Source: Linanthus parryae
Taxonomy: Eukaryota > Streptophyta > Magnoliopsida > Ericales > Polemoniaceae
Length of the DNA stretch: 64,000 nt
Direction of reading: 5' to 3'
NCBI GenBank assembly: GCA_023055425.1
Contig: JALGPY010000006.1
Span: 71,456,127-71,520,126, forward strand
Shown: piece after piece, positions 1 through 10,904 of the stretch
Layout of the letters: every line of letters starts with the position of its first letter
Numbering within the stretch: position 1 is the first letter of the stretch
Made by a program: the position numbers and the translations under genes
The notes under the pieces: generated by a model
What the model was told of the DNA's origin: nothing
What the model saw: only the letters and a program-made list of their open reading frames with translations
The model's database searches: none

Positions 1-527
1 TGGAGTAGCACCTGGTGCAAAGTTGTCTGGATGAGGGACTGGTAAGCGCGCCATCTGGTGAAGGATAAAAGAGAAGTCTCAGAAGTGGTTCTAAGTTAAG
101 CGTGTAATTAATAATTAAATAAGTTACACGTAATAAAAGAATTCATAGTGAAAAAAAATATATTCTTAAATACGTAGGGAGTGTTTATATAAGTAGGCAA
201 CTTGACTTTCGTTATATCCCACATAATAAAATCATTTTTTTGTATATATATATACATACACTTTTTTTTTAATATATAATTTAAGAAAATTCCCTCTCCA
301 TATTATAAACCAAGAATATAGCATACATCGCGCAATCTTTTTTTTTTTTTACATCAAATTTTAGGATATATCATACGTAATAAGACACGTGATCATCCAA
401 GCAAAATACCCACATTTAAGTTTCATAGAACCGGTCATACAAATAATATTAAGACAACATTCTAATGGCTATAAGCCATATTTAGATAATATAACAACAT
501 AAGATAAGACTAAATTAAGTAACGTCT

Positions 528-946
528 CTACTTCACTGTCGAACCCTCGTCTTGAATGCCACGCGTACTTCCCATTCCCTCTTCTTCTTCCATAATGATC
601 ATCTCGAGTATTCGGGAACCAATGCCTTCAGGTGTTATAACATAGGTACCCTCACGCTTCCACTTGGTCTCATTTGGTTTCCGGTTGGGGGTAACCAAGT
701 CATGATACCTCCTCCTCAAAATGGTGCCGTAACGGTCGCCCGAACGGTGTAAGCCTCTAGTAGAAAATAGGACTGAACAAGCGGGTTGAGGTAATCCGCA
801 AAGTGGGGATGCCAAATCTCCCACCGTTGGCAAGTGTATACCACATGGGCGCTAAAGTCCTCGTAGGTCGGGTCCTCCCTTAGTCGACGGTCAATTGGGT
901 TGACATCGTTACGGAACTCGGCCGGGATCCAAGCGTTTCTATCCAT
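528..946 (-). pseudogene. Unknown ORF in the leader of element H, between primer site and gag
   Basis: A 76-codon ORF starts at 946 with MDRNAWIPAEFRND and stops at about 716. An overlapping frame continues to 528 with a charged tail containing EEEEG, so one frameshift would give a protein of about 140 residues. It begins about 320 bp after the primer-binding site, where chromoviruses usually have untranslated leader. I do not recognise it; it has no zinc knuckle, protease motif, signal peptide or membrane segment. It could be an extra pre-gag ORF or chance coding in the leader. The 1-527 stretch beyond it is AT-rich and shows no coding signal. Confidence 0.35.
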
Positions 947-1263
947 CCTATAAGGACTAACAAAGTATTCATTAAACCATTATCTTAAATTCTAGTTTTT
1001 TTTTTCTTTTTTTTTTCTAGTCTTTACCTCCTAAGAGTTATGGTCGTAGCGTTTAAACAACTAAATTCGAGCACATCAAATAAGTAGCACGTTTGTAACT
1101 AATAATTATCTAACGATTCGACACCCAAGTCCCCCAGCTTTTTTATTTATTATTATCCAATTAAGTTGTCCTAGCCAATTTTATATTTTTAGAAAAAGAT
1201 CAAATTTTAATTGAGTTCTTATATTGATGGGAATTGAATGATCCACATAAACCATAGAACCGT

Positions 1264-1275
1264 GCTCTGATACCA
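1264..1275 (-). other. Primer-binding site of element H (tRNA-iMet type)
   Basis: On the minus strand this reads TGGTATCAGAGC, the standard plant retrotransposon site complementary to the 3' end of initiator methionine tRNA. It lies 2 bp from the LTR edge at 1278, which fixes the LTR boundary and the orientation of the element. Confidence 0.9.
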
Positions 1276-1277
1276 AT

Positions 1278-4091
1278 TGAAACACCCCATAATTCCCGAA
1301 CCATCGGGAATTATGAAGAGTGCCCTCCACCCAAGGTGATGAACCTCTTAGGGTAACGGAGTAGGATCACGGTTCTTGGTTATATGCGATCAACAAAACC
1401 CACCGATTACATTACTATTTACAATAAAACGTTTGTCCATCGTTGTTCACAAAAAAACAAAAGTAATACGACTACCAAAAGAAAAGATTTGTCATGGAGG
1501 CTACATGATCTATATACTACCGTTGCCTATATTTAGTTGAACGTCCCCTTCCCTCGCGAGCTCGAACCTGTGGTGATTTAAAATAAAATAATGGAGCACC
1601 ACAATTTAAATAAAGTCAGTTAAAACTGAGTAAATATAGGCTACAACGCGTAAATAGATGGCGAGGAAACACAGTTATAAGTTACAAAAGAGGTAAGAAG
1701 AATTTAAATAATGGCAGTAAAAAAAAAGAAATAATATTTTCAGAAATTTAAAACAATTGTTTAATTGTTGTAGCAAGTTACTTTAACGTTTTCATTTGGT
1801 TGAGGCATATCCAGAGCCACCAACGGGATCAATGTAGACGGAGGAATCACAATAAATCGCTAAATGGTGCATTCTAGGGTTTAACAACCCTAGTTCTCCC
1901 GAGCGTTATGGGAGCCCATACGTCAATCCCCGCTCACAAATTATAGCTAAAAGGCCTTAAGTGTCGACACCCCTATACCGTAGTGACTCGTACAAGTATA
2001 AGTAGCACTCTAGCTCTATAAACCCCTTGGCCGCAATACCGTGATACATATAGGCTCATCGGGGGTTGATTTTAAACATTTAAGTTTTATCCAATGAAGT
2101 GAAGCATTGCTTCCGGCTATATAGTTGGGGGATCGCTTGGCGTCCCCGACCATAGCCACAATATAACTCCGTACATAGCCCTATATCTATTATGAGTGTA
2201 TTATTGATTCCCAATTTCAAACATATTTTCTTTTCACAACTCAAAGTTTTTCCCAAATAATTTTCAACGAGTACGATATAGATTATTAAAAGTTCTCACA
2301 TGCTCCAATTTTCATTTTCATAACCTAATTTGCAAGTTTGAAAATCAAATAAAATCTAAATTTGATTTGTAAAGGTTGCACACATATACTTACCAAAGGA
2401 TATACAAGCGCGAGGCAACAAAGAGCAATCCTAGAATTCCGAAGGCACAAACTCGTCTCCTACGAACCCGATGTCTACAATCACACATATACGTACTCAT
2501 TACCACCAAGTTACACATACATAATCCAAATGTAACATACATGCTAAATAATCACATATGTCACAAATGCACATATAATTATGTTCACTTATCAAAACAC
2601 ATCAAATCCAACACTTAGACATGTGAAAATTCAAGTTATTATAAAAATGTGAAACTACAAATCTGGACAGATTTGTGGCTCTGACTTTAGAGCCATATTT
2701 ACAATACCAAAATACTTTTAAAAATTTTGAAACTCTCTCATAAGGTAGAAAAATGTGTCTAGTTTCTGAAACATCAAGAATCTTGTTAATAGCTATTACA
2801 GAAATAAAGATATAAAATAAACAAAGAGTGTTGTGCAGATACAATTCTGAAAGTAAATCTCAACTTCAAAAGGTGATTACTACCTCTTGGAGAATAGCAA
2901 TGATGCTCATCTTCTCCATAATTAATATTATATGTGTCTAGTTAGTACACAAGAAAGAGGGGGTTCAAAACGTTTCTGAAAATGAGATTTTTAGTGAAAA
3001 TTCCAAGATTGGTACTGAAACAGAGTTCCAGAAAACATGCAAGTTCAAATGACCATTACTCATTATCCAAGAATGCTATGAAGATGATTTTTTTTCTCAA
3101 AATGACCCCCTCTGAGTCTAGTTTCATGAAATGTGAGTTTTGAAATTTTTACAGAGACCAAAGTATAACATATACCATGATTTTCACACACTATACAGAT
3201 TGTATCAACATGCATGTTTCCCTAAAACCTCCAAATCTTGATCAAATCATTTCTATGATACATGCAACTTGAGAAACATGTTCCTATGCTCAAAAACAGC
3301 CATTTAAACATATAAAAAGAAATCAAACAAGAAATATGAGGAATCAAGTGGAAAATTTGATAAAACACAAGTCCAAAGTCACAATTTCATGCTCTAGGCA
3401 CACGTGCATCATCAAATCAAGAGATTTCAAACAAGACATGATTCCAACAACTATTTTCACAAGATATGAAGGGGAAAAGAAAGGAAAGAACACTTACTAC
3501 CAGCCCTTATAGAGATTTTGGAGTTTTGGAGGGTCTTGGAGTGCTTGATTTCTCCCTAGACTTGAAGCTCCTTCAATGGAAGCAAGAAAGAGATGATAGA
3601 AGTGGGTTTTTGAGGAAGAGGGTGATGTTTATGATGCCCTCATTGTTTTGGACGAAAATTATGAGTGAGAGAGAGATACTTGAGGTTAGAAGGAAAGATG
3701 AAATGATGTGGCAGTGTTAGTGTGTGTGGGGGTTGCATATTATATGTACATGTGTGGGTATAGCTCCATAGGAAGAGGTAGGAGTATTTTTTTATTAGTT
3801 TTGACTTGGTACTTGTGGGGAGGGACTTGAGAGAAATTACAACTCTCCCAACAAATTAGTTGGGGGTAGAAATTGAAGTAGTAAGAAGTTGAGGGTTGGT
3901 AGACAAATACTACAAATTAAGTTATCTACAAGATTGCAAATGCAAGAGGGGTATTTTTGAAATTACCACTAAGTAACAAGTTTACTAGTAGTATTTTTTT
4001 CTAACTTTAGAAACTATGACTTGAATTACTCAATAACAACACAACTCTTCTAAATAAAAAAATAGCCCCAAACAAAGTACGAGGTATTTCA
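1278..4091 (-). repeat. 5' LTR of element H (2814 bp)
   Basis: The boundaries are TG at 1278 next to the primer site, and CA (GGTATTTCA) at 4091, where the sequence changes abruptly to copia gag. No ORF inside is convincing; the longest plus-strand ORFs (2376-2618, 3466-3720) have no known motif. A perfect hairpin lies 10 bp inside the left edge (1288-1315). The first 170 bp are recognisably related to a fragment at 16578-16760. Beyond that the LTR is AT-rich with no coding signal. Confidence 0.8.
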
Positions 4092-4156
4092 GAGATTTTC
4101 CACTCAAAAAGAGGAAGAACTTTTAGAAGAAAGACCATGATAGAAGAAAGAAAGCT

Positions 4157-4990
4157 ATGATAGCATCTTGGAGTTATTCAGAAACCTCAAGTGACTCTGA
4201 ATCTGAAGGAGAACATGCCAACCTATGCTTTATGTCCAAGTATGATGAAAGTTCTGAAAAGAACATTGAGGTAATGGTAAACTGCTTGATTTCAAAACCA
4301 ACAGAAGCCCTCTCTAATTATCGTAGAACAATACATTTAAATGAAGAGGACTATATTAAAGAGATTAGAGTTTTGAAAGAAAAAGTTCATGAGCAAGCAA
4401 AAGAAAATTTGCATCTTGTTTGCCTATATAGGAATCTTGAAATCTCTCAGAAGAAAACTAACAGTGATTTCAAGGCCTTGAAAACCAGTTTCAAAGCCTT
4501 GAAAACATAGTAGTCACTGAAAACTCTCTATTGAGTGACATCATTGTTAATATAAAACATCAAGTTGATGAATTGTATAAACAAAACACTACTCTAACTG
4601 AGAAACTTCAAGAATCTGAATCATTCAAAACAAGACTTGCAGGCTCAGAACACAATTTGAACTTGATTCTTGGAGGTAGCTCAAAGTCTGTTCACAAAAC
4701 TGGTATTGGATACAATCCAAATTTTCCCAAAAAAGAACAATACCAGATTTGTGAAAGCTGGAAGCAGAACATCTCCTAAGTGCCATTACTGCAATAAGAT
4801 TGGTCATGTTAAGATGACTTGTCCTTTTAGAAGAAGAGACCCTCACATAATGAGGAATACTTTTCCATTCCAACTCAAAGGACAAGTTAGACAGATTTGG
4901 GTTCCTAAAGGGGTTAAACCACCTAACATGGTTGACCCTGAATATGAATCTAAATTCAACACTTGGTCTACCATCTTGGTAAGGCAGTGA
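4157..4990 (+). pseudogene. Remnant of copia gag (element G)
   Basis: The 3' two thirds of a SIRE-like gag run across three frames: 4157-4510, 4531-4779 and 4670-4990. The middle part is predicted coiled coil (HQVDELYKQNTTLTEKLQE), and the last part has the CCHC zinc knuckle CHYCNKIGHVKMTC typical of RNA-binding nucleocapsid domains. A stop at 4508-4510 comes directly after two palindromes that encode a repeated FKALKT, so insertion or expansion of those palindromes may have broken the frame. The N-terminal part is absent because of element H. Non-functional. Confidence 0.8.
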
Positions 4991-4997
4991 ATGGTGT

Positions 4998-6483
4998 TTG
5001 CAGGTTGTCGCAAAGAACAAAGAACATAAATGGTTTATGGACAGTGGTTGCTCAAGACACATGAGTGGCAAGAGATCTCTATTCTCAAAACTAAAAGAGC
5101 AATCTGAAGGATCAATTACACTTGGTGAAAGAGGCAAAAGCAACATTCTTGGTATTGGTAAAGTTGGTACAGATTCTAAAAATTCTATTTCTGATGTATA
5201 TCTAGTTGATGGTTTGAAATTCAATTTGCTTAATGTTTCTCAGCTTTGTGATAATGGCAACAAGGTTATCTTTGACAAAGAGAAATGTGTGGTGCAAGAT
5301 GAGAAATCTAGCAATTGCATCCTCACTGTCTCTAGATCAAACAATGTTTATACTTTTCAAACAAACAAAGTTGCAGGAGAAAACTTGAAGTGTCTCAAGG
5401 CCATGAAAGAAGATTGAAAGCTTTGACACATAAAGTTGGAACATATTAGCTTGCTACTTTGAACAAGCTAGTTTCCAAGAACTTATTAAGACGTCTACCC
5501 TCTATCAAGTTTAAAGATGAAGAATTTTGCAAGGCATGTGCACAAGGCAAGCAAACTAGAAGCTCATTCAATGAACTTTGTAAATACTACTAGACCCATT
5601 GAATTATTGCATATGGATCTCTTTGGTCCTATGAGAACTCCAACTCCAAAGGTTAAGAAGTACATGCTTGTTATTTTAGATGATTTTTCTAGATATACTT
5701 GGGTGATGTTTCTTATAGAAAAATCTGAAGCTCTCACTGAATTTCAAAGCTTTGTAGAGAACTTCAAACCTTGAAAAACCTACATATTGCTTCAATCAGA
5801 AGTGATCATGGTAGAGAGTTTGATCAATTAGAGTTTGATGTATTTTGTTCTAAGCATGGAATCTCTCACAACTTTTCTGCTCCTAGAACTCCTCAACAGA
5901 ATGGAGTTGTTGAAAGAAAGAACAGGACCCTTGAAGACATGTCAAGAACAAAGTTTCTGGAAAAAAAATTGCCAAAGCATTATTGGGAAGAAGCTGTGAA
6001 TACATCAAACTATATTCTTAACATGTGCTTATCAGACCTATTCTGAAGAAGACCCCCTATGAGTTGTTCAAAGGAAGAAGGCCAAACATTTCTTCCTTCA
6101 AACATTTTGGTTGTACTTGTTTCGTCCACAATAATGGTAAGGAAAATCTTGGTAAGATTGATGCAAGAAGTGATGAAGGTATGTTTCTTGGTTATTCAGA
6201 GACAAGAAAAGCCTATAGAGTTTATAATAAGAGAATCAAGCTTGTTGAAGAAAGCATTCATGTTATATTTCATGAAAGCTATGATGGTTCTTTGAGTGAA
6301 GGTTCTGCAGATCTCAATCTGAACAAACATGATTCAGATACTGAAGAAGAATCCTCCAAAGGATCCAAGGAAATGTCACAAGAACAAAGCAGACAATCTC
6401 AAGGCCTTGAAACTAAGGTGCAAAGCCTTGAAACAGAATCTCCAGAGAAGACAGCAGAACAAGCTACTACTTCAAGTTCTTAA
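4998..6483 (+). pseudogene. Copia protease and integrase remnant (element G)
   Basis: Protease is recognised at about 5030 by WFMDSGCSRHM (active-site D-S-G). Pre-integrase sequence follows, then the integrase core in broken frames: HMDLFGPMRTPTP (first catalytic D, near 5610), IRSDHGREF (second D, near 5800) and PQQNGVVERKNRT (catalytic E, near 5900). The C-terminal integrase continues to 6483 and includes FLGYSETRKAYRVYNKR. Frame changes or stops fall near 5417, 5774 and 6046, so no complete polyprotein can be made. Two palindromes near 6397-6434 lie in the integrase-RT linker and encode QGLETKVQSLET. Confidence 0.85.
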
Positions 6484-6608
6484 AGACCTGAAAATAAATT
6501 GGAGAGCCTGAACCTTGGACACCAAGAAAGAGATTTAAATATCTCTCATCTCATCCTGATGATAACATTATTTATGATCTAACCACTGGTACACAAACCA
6601 GATCACAG

Positions 6609-8186
6609 TTGAAGAGTCTTTGTGCTTTTAATGCTTTGATCTCTCCTCTAGAACCTAAAACTGTGAAGGAAGCATTACAAGAAGCAGACTGGATTATAGC
6701 TATGCAAAGTGAACTCAATGAGTTGGAAAGGAACAAGGTTTGGAATCTATTTCCTCCTCCAAGAAATCAGTCTGTCATTGGCACCAGATGGGTATTCTGA
6801 AACAAGTTAGATGAGAATGGAAAGGTAATCAGGAACAAAACAAGATTGGTAGCTCAAGGCTACAATCAATAAGAAGGTATTGACTTTGAAGAAACATTTT
6901 CTCATGTTGCCAGGTTAGAAGCAATTAGAATTCTACTTGCATTTTCATCTCACAAGAACATGAAACTCTTTCAAATGGAAGTGAAGTGTGCATTTTTAAA
7001 CGGCTATTTGCAAGAAGAAGTTTATGTTGCTCAACCTCCAGGTTTTGAAAATGACAAGTTTCCAGATCATGTTTACAAACTTGACAAGGCTCTTTATGGT
7101 TTGAAACAAGCTCCAAGAGCTTGGTATGAAAGATTGTCAAAGTTTCTACTTAAAAATGATTTCAAAAGAGGATTAGTAGATAAAACTATTTTCATAAGGA
7201 CTCATGAGAAAAACATGCTTGTAGTTCAAATTTATGTTGATGATATTCTATTTGAAGCTACTAATGATCTTCTATGCAAGGAATTCTCAAGTTTTATGAG
7301 CAGGGAATTTGAAATGAGCTTGATGGGAGAATTGAACTTCTTTCTTGGACTTCAAGTTCATCAGATGAAGAAAGGCATATTCCTACATCAAAGCAAGTAT
7401 ACAAGAGACTTGCTAAGAAAGTATAATATGTCTCAGTCCAAAGGGATTAAGACCCCCATGAGTTCTACACTGTCTCTAGAAAAAGATGAATCTGGTAAGA
7501 GTGTTAATGTGAAAGATTGTAGATGTATGATTGGATCATTACTCTACCTCATAGCTAGTAGACTACATATCATGGGCAGTGAGTGCATGTGTGCTAGATT
7601 CCAAGCTGATCCTAAAGAATCACACTTGACTGCAGTTAAGAGAATATTTAGATATCTCAATGGTACCAAAGACTTAAGGCTTTGGTATCATAAACAATCT
7701 AACTTCTCTTTGTGTGGCTATTCAGATGCTGACTTTGCTGGATATAAAGTTGATAGAAAGAGTACATCAGGATGCTGTCAATTTCTTGGATCATCCTTAA
7801 TCATCTGGCATTCAAAGAAGCAAAACTCAGCGGCACTATCAACAGCAGAAGCTGAATACCTAGCAGCTGGAGCTTGCTGTTCACAAGTGTTATGGGTAGC
7901 ACAAAAAATGAGAGACCTTGGATTTGATTTCAGAGATATACCTATCAAGTGTGACAACACAAGTGCAATATCAATTACAAAGAATCCAGTTCAGCATTCA
8001 AGAACAAAGCATATTGATGTCAGACACCACTTCATCAGAGATCATGCTGAAAAAGGTGATATTATTCTTGAATTTGTTTCTACTAACTTGCAATTTGCAG
8101 ATATCGTCACTAAACCATTACCAGATGAAAGATTCTCAGCCTTAAGATTGGAATTGGGCATGCTAAATAAAGAAGCATTGGTTTAG
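6609..8186 (+). pseudogene. Copia reverse transcriptase and RNase H (element G), mostly open
   Basis: The RT start (6609-6800) is cut by a stop, and the next 150 bp hold further stops. From 6960 a 408-codon frame is open to the end of pol. It has the RT palm motif YVDDILF, preceded by [17 protein letters not shown] and [14 protein letters not shown]. RNase H follows with [19 protein letters not shown] and [10 protein letters not shown], ending at [14 protein letters not shown]. Catalytic residues of RT and RNase H are visible. The upstream stops mean it cannot be expressed as part of a normal polyprotein. The SIRE-like assignment rests on these motifs and the element layout. Confidence 0.88.
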
Positions 8187-8629
8187 GGGAGAATCAGGTA
8201 ACTATTATGTGTTTCAAAGTTTGAATTGATTTTCAAATCCTTGAAAATCTTTTCAAAGCTTTGAGTATATGTGCTCTCACTCATACAGCTTTTCAAGGCC
8301 TTGAAACCAATTCCAAAGCCTTAAAAATAAGACTGTATGCTAGCTAGTCAATAATTTGGATCTTTCAATGTTGGGTGTTATCTTTGTAGATAATTTCTCA
8401 ATATTGCCCCTCAATTTTTCCAATACCCCTTTTCAGCCAAAATAGTATTATATCTTTTATTTCCAACGGCATGCACAAAATTTGAATCTTTTTGATTCAG
8501 CAGATCTTCTAATATTAGGAAGAATATATTTAGTTTCCTTTTCAAACTGAAACTATCTTCTATTTATCTTCTTCTTTCTTTCTCTCCTTCGTATCTATCC
8601 TACCTCTCTCTTCTTCTCCCCAAACCTTA

Positions 8630-9373
8630 ATGAGCACAGGAAAAGCCTATGACAGAATTAAGATGGCTGGTGGTTCAAAGGCTGGCACAGAGAAGAAAAG
8701 AAAGGCCACTGTGGAAGAGGTTCAGACCATCAGTGGGGATTCCAGTTCAAAGACTCCAACAGCAGAAGAAATGGCACCTCCTCCTCCCAAGAAGAAGGCA
8801 AAGAAAGATTAGACACCAGTGTCCAGCAAGAAGAAGAAGACAGTAGAGTCTGCTCAAGAAAAACAGAAAGGGATTCAGATTGGCAGCCCTAAAAAGGTGA
8901 AGAAGAAGGCCGATATAACATACAAGGGAAAAAAGAAAAGAGAAGATCTACATTCAAGATTCAGATTCAGATGCAACTTCCAGTTCATATAGAATCTATT
9001 CAATTTCAAAGAAGGACAGAAAGAAGAAAGAACTTCAAGAAGCTGAGTCAGAATTCAACATGGAGTCTGAAAGAAAGAATCAGAAGAAAATTCATCTTTG
9101 GCTAAGAAAAGGTCTTTTGTAAATAAGAAACTGAAACATGGAAGGAATGGATTAGAAGAGTTAACCTTCCTGTTTAACAGTGTAATCAAGACCATAAGCT
9201 TAATCATTGAGGATGTTGATGTGGCTCAACAAGAAGAAGAACAAGTTGATGATGATGAAGGAAATAGTCAGGAAGAAGATGCAGGTCGCAAGGAGATGAA
9301 GACCCAACCCCTTAACTCTTGCCTACTCTTTCTTCTCCTTTTCAAGGTCTTGAAATCATTTTCAAAGTCTTGA
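8630..9373 (+). pseudogene. Lysine-rich third-ORF region of element G (env-like position)
   Basis: After pol, a short ORF (8630-8812) starts MSTGKAYDRIKMAGGSKAG and is rich in lysine and proline (PPPPKKKAKK). The same character continues in shifted frames to about 9373, ending in an acidic stretch (EEEQVDDDEGNSQEED). SIRE-like elements often carry an additional ORF here, sometimes called env-like. No signal peptide or transmembrane segment is visible, so I would not call it an envelope. It is interrupted several times. The 8187-8629 stretch before it is non-coding and holds two palindrome pairs. Confidence 0.45.
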
Positions 9374-9702
9374 AAATTTCATCTTTTCAAACATCCTTTT
9401 AAAGTCTTACCAAAACCTTTGATCCAAAATCTTCTCATTCTTTTTTGATGAAAGTAAAAAAGGTGGAGAAATCTAGGTTTTTTTTTGTTTTATTTGCTTA
9501 CTAGCAGATCTGACCTGTTTTGTTTTTTTGGTCAGTAGAATTACTTATCTGAACTTTGATGTTATGTGGTACTTTCAGCAAATTAATAAGTTGGATTTAT
9601 GTTTGATATCATGTGCTATATTTGACTATATGCTAATGAGTATTTTTTGCAGAATCACAGTATCAAACAGATTGTGGTTTTGTCTTTCATAAAGGGGTAG
9701 AT

Positions 9703-10901
9703 TGTAAGTTCAATCCAGTTTCAAAACTTGAAACAGCTAGTCTATTTCAAGGCCTTGAAACTGACTGTACTTTATTGCATGAACTTAGGGGGAGTTCTGA
9801 TCTTAATCCAACTCCTAAACCCCTGTGCTTGATTAGTTGATACTTGATGAGGATAGACAAAGTATTTTGACACAGTTTACAATATCTAACATCATCTGTT
9901 TGACTCAGTTTTGCAGGGATTTTTGTTTCCTATTTTTCAGGACTTGTTTCCTAATCTGAGTTTTGCAGGAAAGGAATTATATGATGAATTGATTCTGTGA
10001 TCAATCATGCTGTGTTTGGAAGTTGTTTAACAGTTGTTCATACAATATCAAATTAGTATCCTTGAAGATATTGATCAAACTATCCGTTGGAGATGCTGTT
10101 AGAGAAGTCAAAGCTGAAGCTACAATATAGGAAGTTTGCTAAAGAGAAGATCATGAATATCATCATTTAAAACTACTCTATAAAAAGATGGAAAGCTGAA
10201 TCATTGCACCGGGACAATTAGGAGAGACACTCATAAACATTCAAGGATTGACAAGCAACAAGGAAGCATATTCATCTCTCTCAATCCAATCATCAGAAGA
10301 ACACTGCATACTCACTGCAGATTCAGTTCTAGTGTTCTTCTCTTCTGAACTTCATTTGTATAATTTTTGTAAAATACTTCTAGTTCTTATTATCAAGGAT
10401 TGTTCAAAGTGAACAATAGAGAATTCTTAGTTACTCAGATAGCTAGAACAGGTACTAGATAGGTTAGTGAGAACCACAAGATGTAACAGAGTAAGGCATC
10501 TCTTTGCGCTTGAGATCTAGGGCTTAGCTGTGGATTAATAAGAATTGTGTTGAAAATCCTACAGGGAGAAGATCCCTGAGGTTGAGACGTAGGTCCAAGT
10601 GGACTGAACTCTATATATCTTGTGTCTCTTGCATTTGCTTTTCAGTTTCATAGTTAGAAATTTTGCAGCATTCAAAACAGTTTCATTTGAAGGGTTTGAA
10701 ACTCATTTTAAGGCCTTGAAATAGACTTATTCTTTTTTTACTCTAACTATTTTCATCCCAAGGGCTTGAAACTCATTTCAAGGCCTTGAATCACCTTAAA
10801 AATCTTTTGAAACCACTATTCTTGCAGGTTTAGCAAAAGTTTGCATACTCTATTCAACCCCCCCTCTAGAGTATTGATCCTGTATTTCTACCTACTGTAC
10901 A
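9703..10901 (+). repeat. 3' LTR of element G with its polypurine tract
   Basis: A degenerate polypurine tract (AAAGGGGTAG, 9691-9700) precedes TGTAAGTTC at 9703. The LTR runs to about 10901, with a C-rich stretch (CCCCCCCTCTAG, near 10859-10868) close to the end, as often seen in SIRE-like LTRs. Palindrome copies lie near both ends (9719-9760, 10707-10722, 10776-10791). The exact right edge is uncertain: GTACA at 10901 is preferred, CTTCA at 10909 is possible. No second LTR is available for comparison. Confidence 0.6.
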
Positions 10902-10904
10902 CCC

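Larger units (their letters stand above)
1..4091 (-). mobile_element. Element H: 5' part of a long-LTR gypsy-like retrotransposon
   Basis: Read on the minus strand, a 2.8-kb LTR (1278-4091) is followed by a tRNA-iMet-type primer-binding site (1264-1275) and a leader carrying a small ORF; gag, pol and the 3' LTR lie beyond the left edge of the window. The LTR ends form an imperfect inverted repeat, TGAAACACC and GGTATTTCA. The LTR length and the ..ACACCCC.. terminus resemble plant chromoviruses such as Tekay/Del, but no pol domain is in view, so the superfamily is inferred. The right end abuts the middle of the gag of copia element G, so H most likely inserted into G. The target duplication cannot be checked because the other end is outside the window. 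Confidence 0.7.
4468..10791 (+). repeat. Dispersed paired 16-bp palindromes of element G
   Basis: The perfect palindrome TTTCAAGGCCTTGAAA occurs at 4468-4483, 8291-8306 and 9745-9760. Near-perfect copies lie at 4489-4504, 6397-6412, 6419-6434, 8311-8326, 9340-9355, 9360-9375, 10707-10722 and 10776-10791, with weaker ones near 5393, 8225-8255, 9719 and 10690. They mostly come in pairs about 21 bp apart, a GG-centred copy followed by an AG-centred copy. They are found in gag, the integrase-RT linker, the post-pol region and the LTR, but not in the other elements of the window. Confidence 0.8.
4092..10901 (+). mobile_element. Element G: SIRE/Maximus-like Ty1/copia retrotransposon, 5' end missing
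   Basis: The order gag, protease, integrase, RT, RNase H, lysine-rich third ORF region, polypurine tract and 3' LTR is that of SIRE-like copia elements, which are large and carry extra coding space after pol. The 5' LTR and start of gag are not present because element H sits at 4091; they are probably beyond the left edge. The right end (10901, less certain by about 10 bp) abuts element C in mid-ORF, so G inserted into C. Many stops and frameshifts show it is old. A family of 16-bp palindromes is scattered along the whole element. Confidence 0.75.

Noticed and set aside
4625..5224. 199-residue minus-strand ORF
   Set aside because: Antisense shadow of copia gag-protease; no independent motif.
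9783..9800. TTAGGGGGAGTT as the polypurine tract and LTR start of G
   Set aside because: AAAGGGGTAGAT followed by TGTAAGTTC at 9703 fits better; the later run would lie inside the LTR and is not followed by TG at the right distance.
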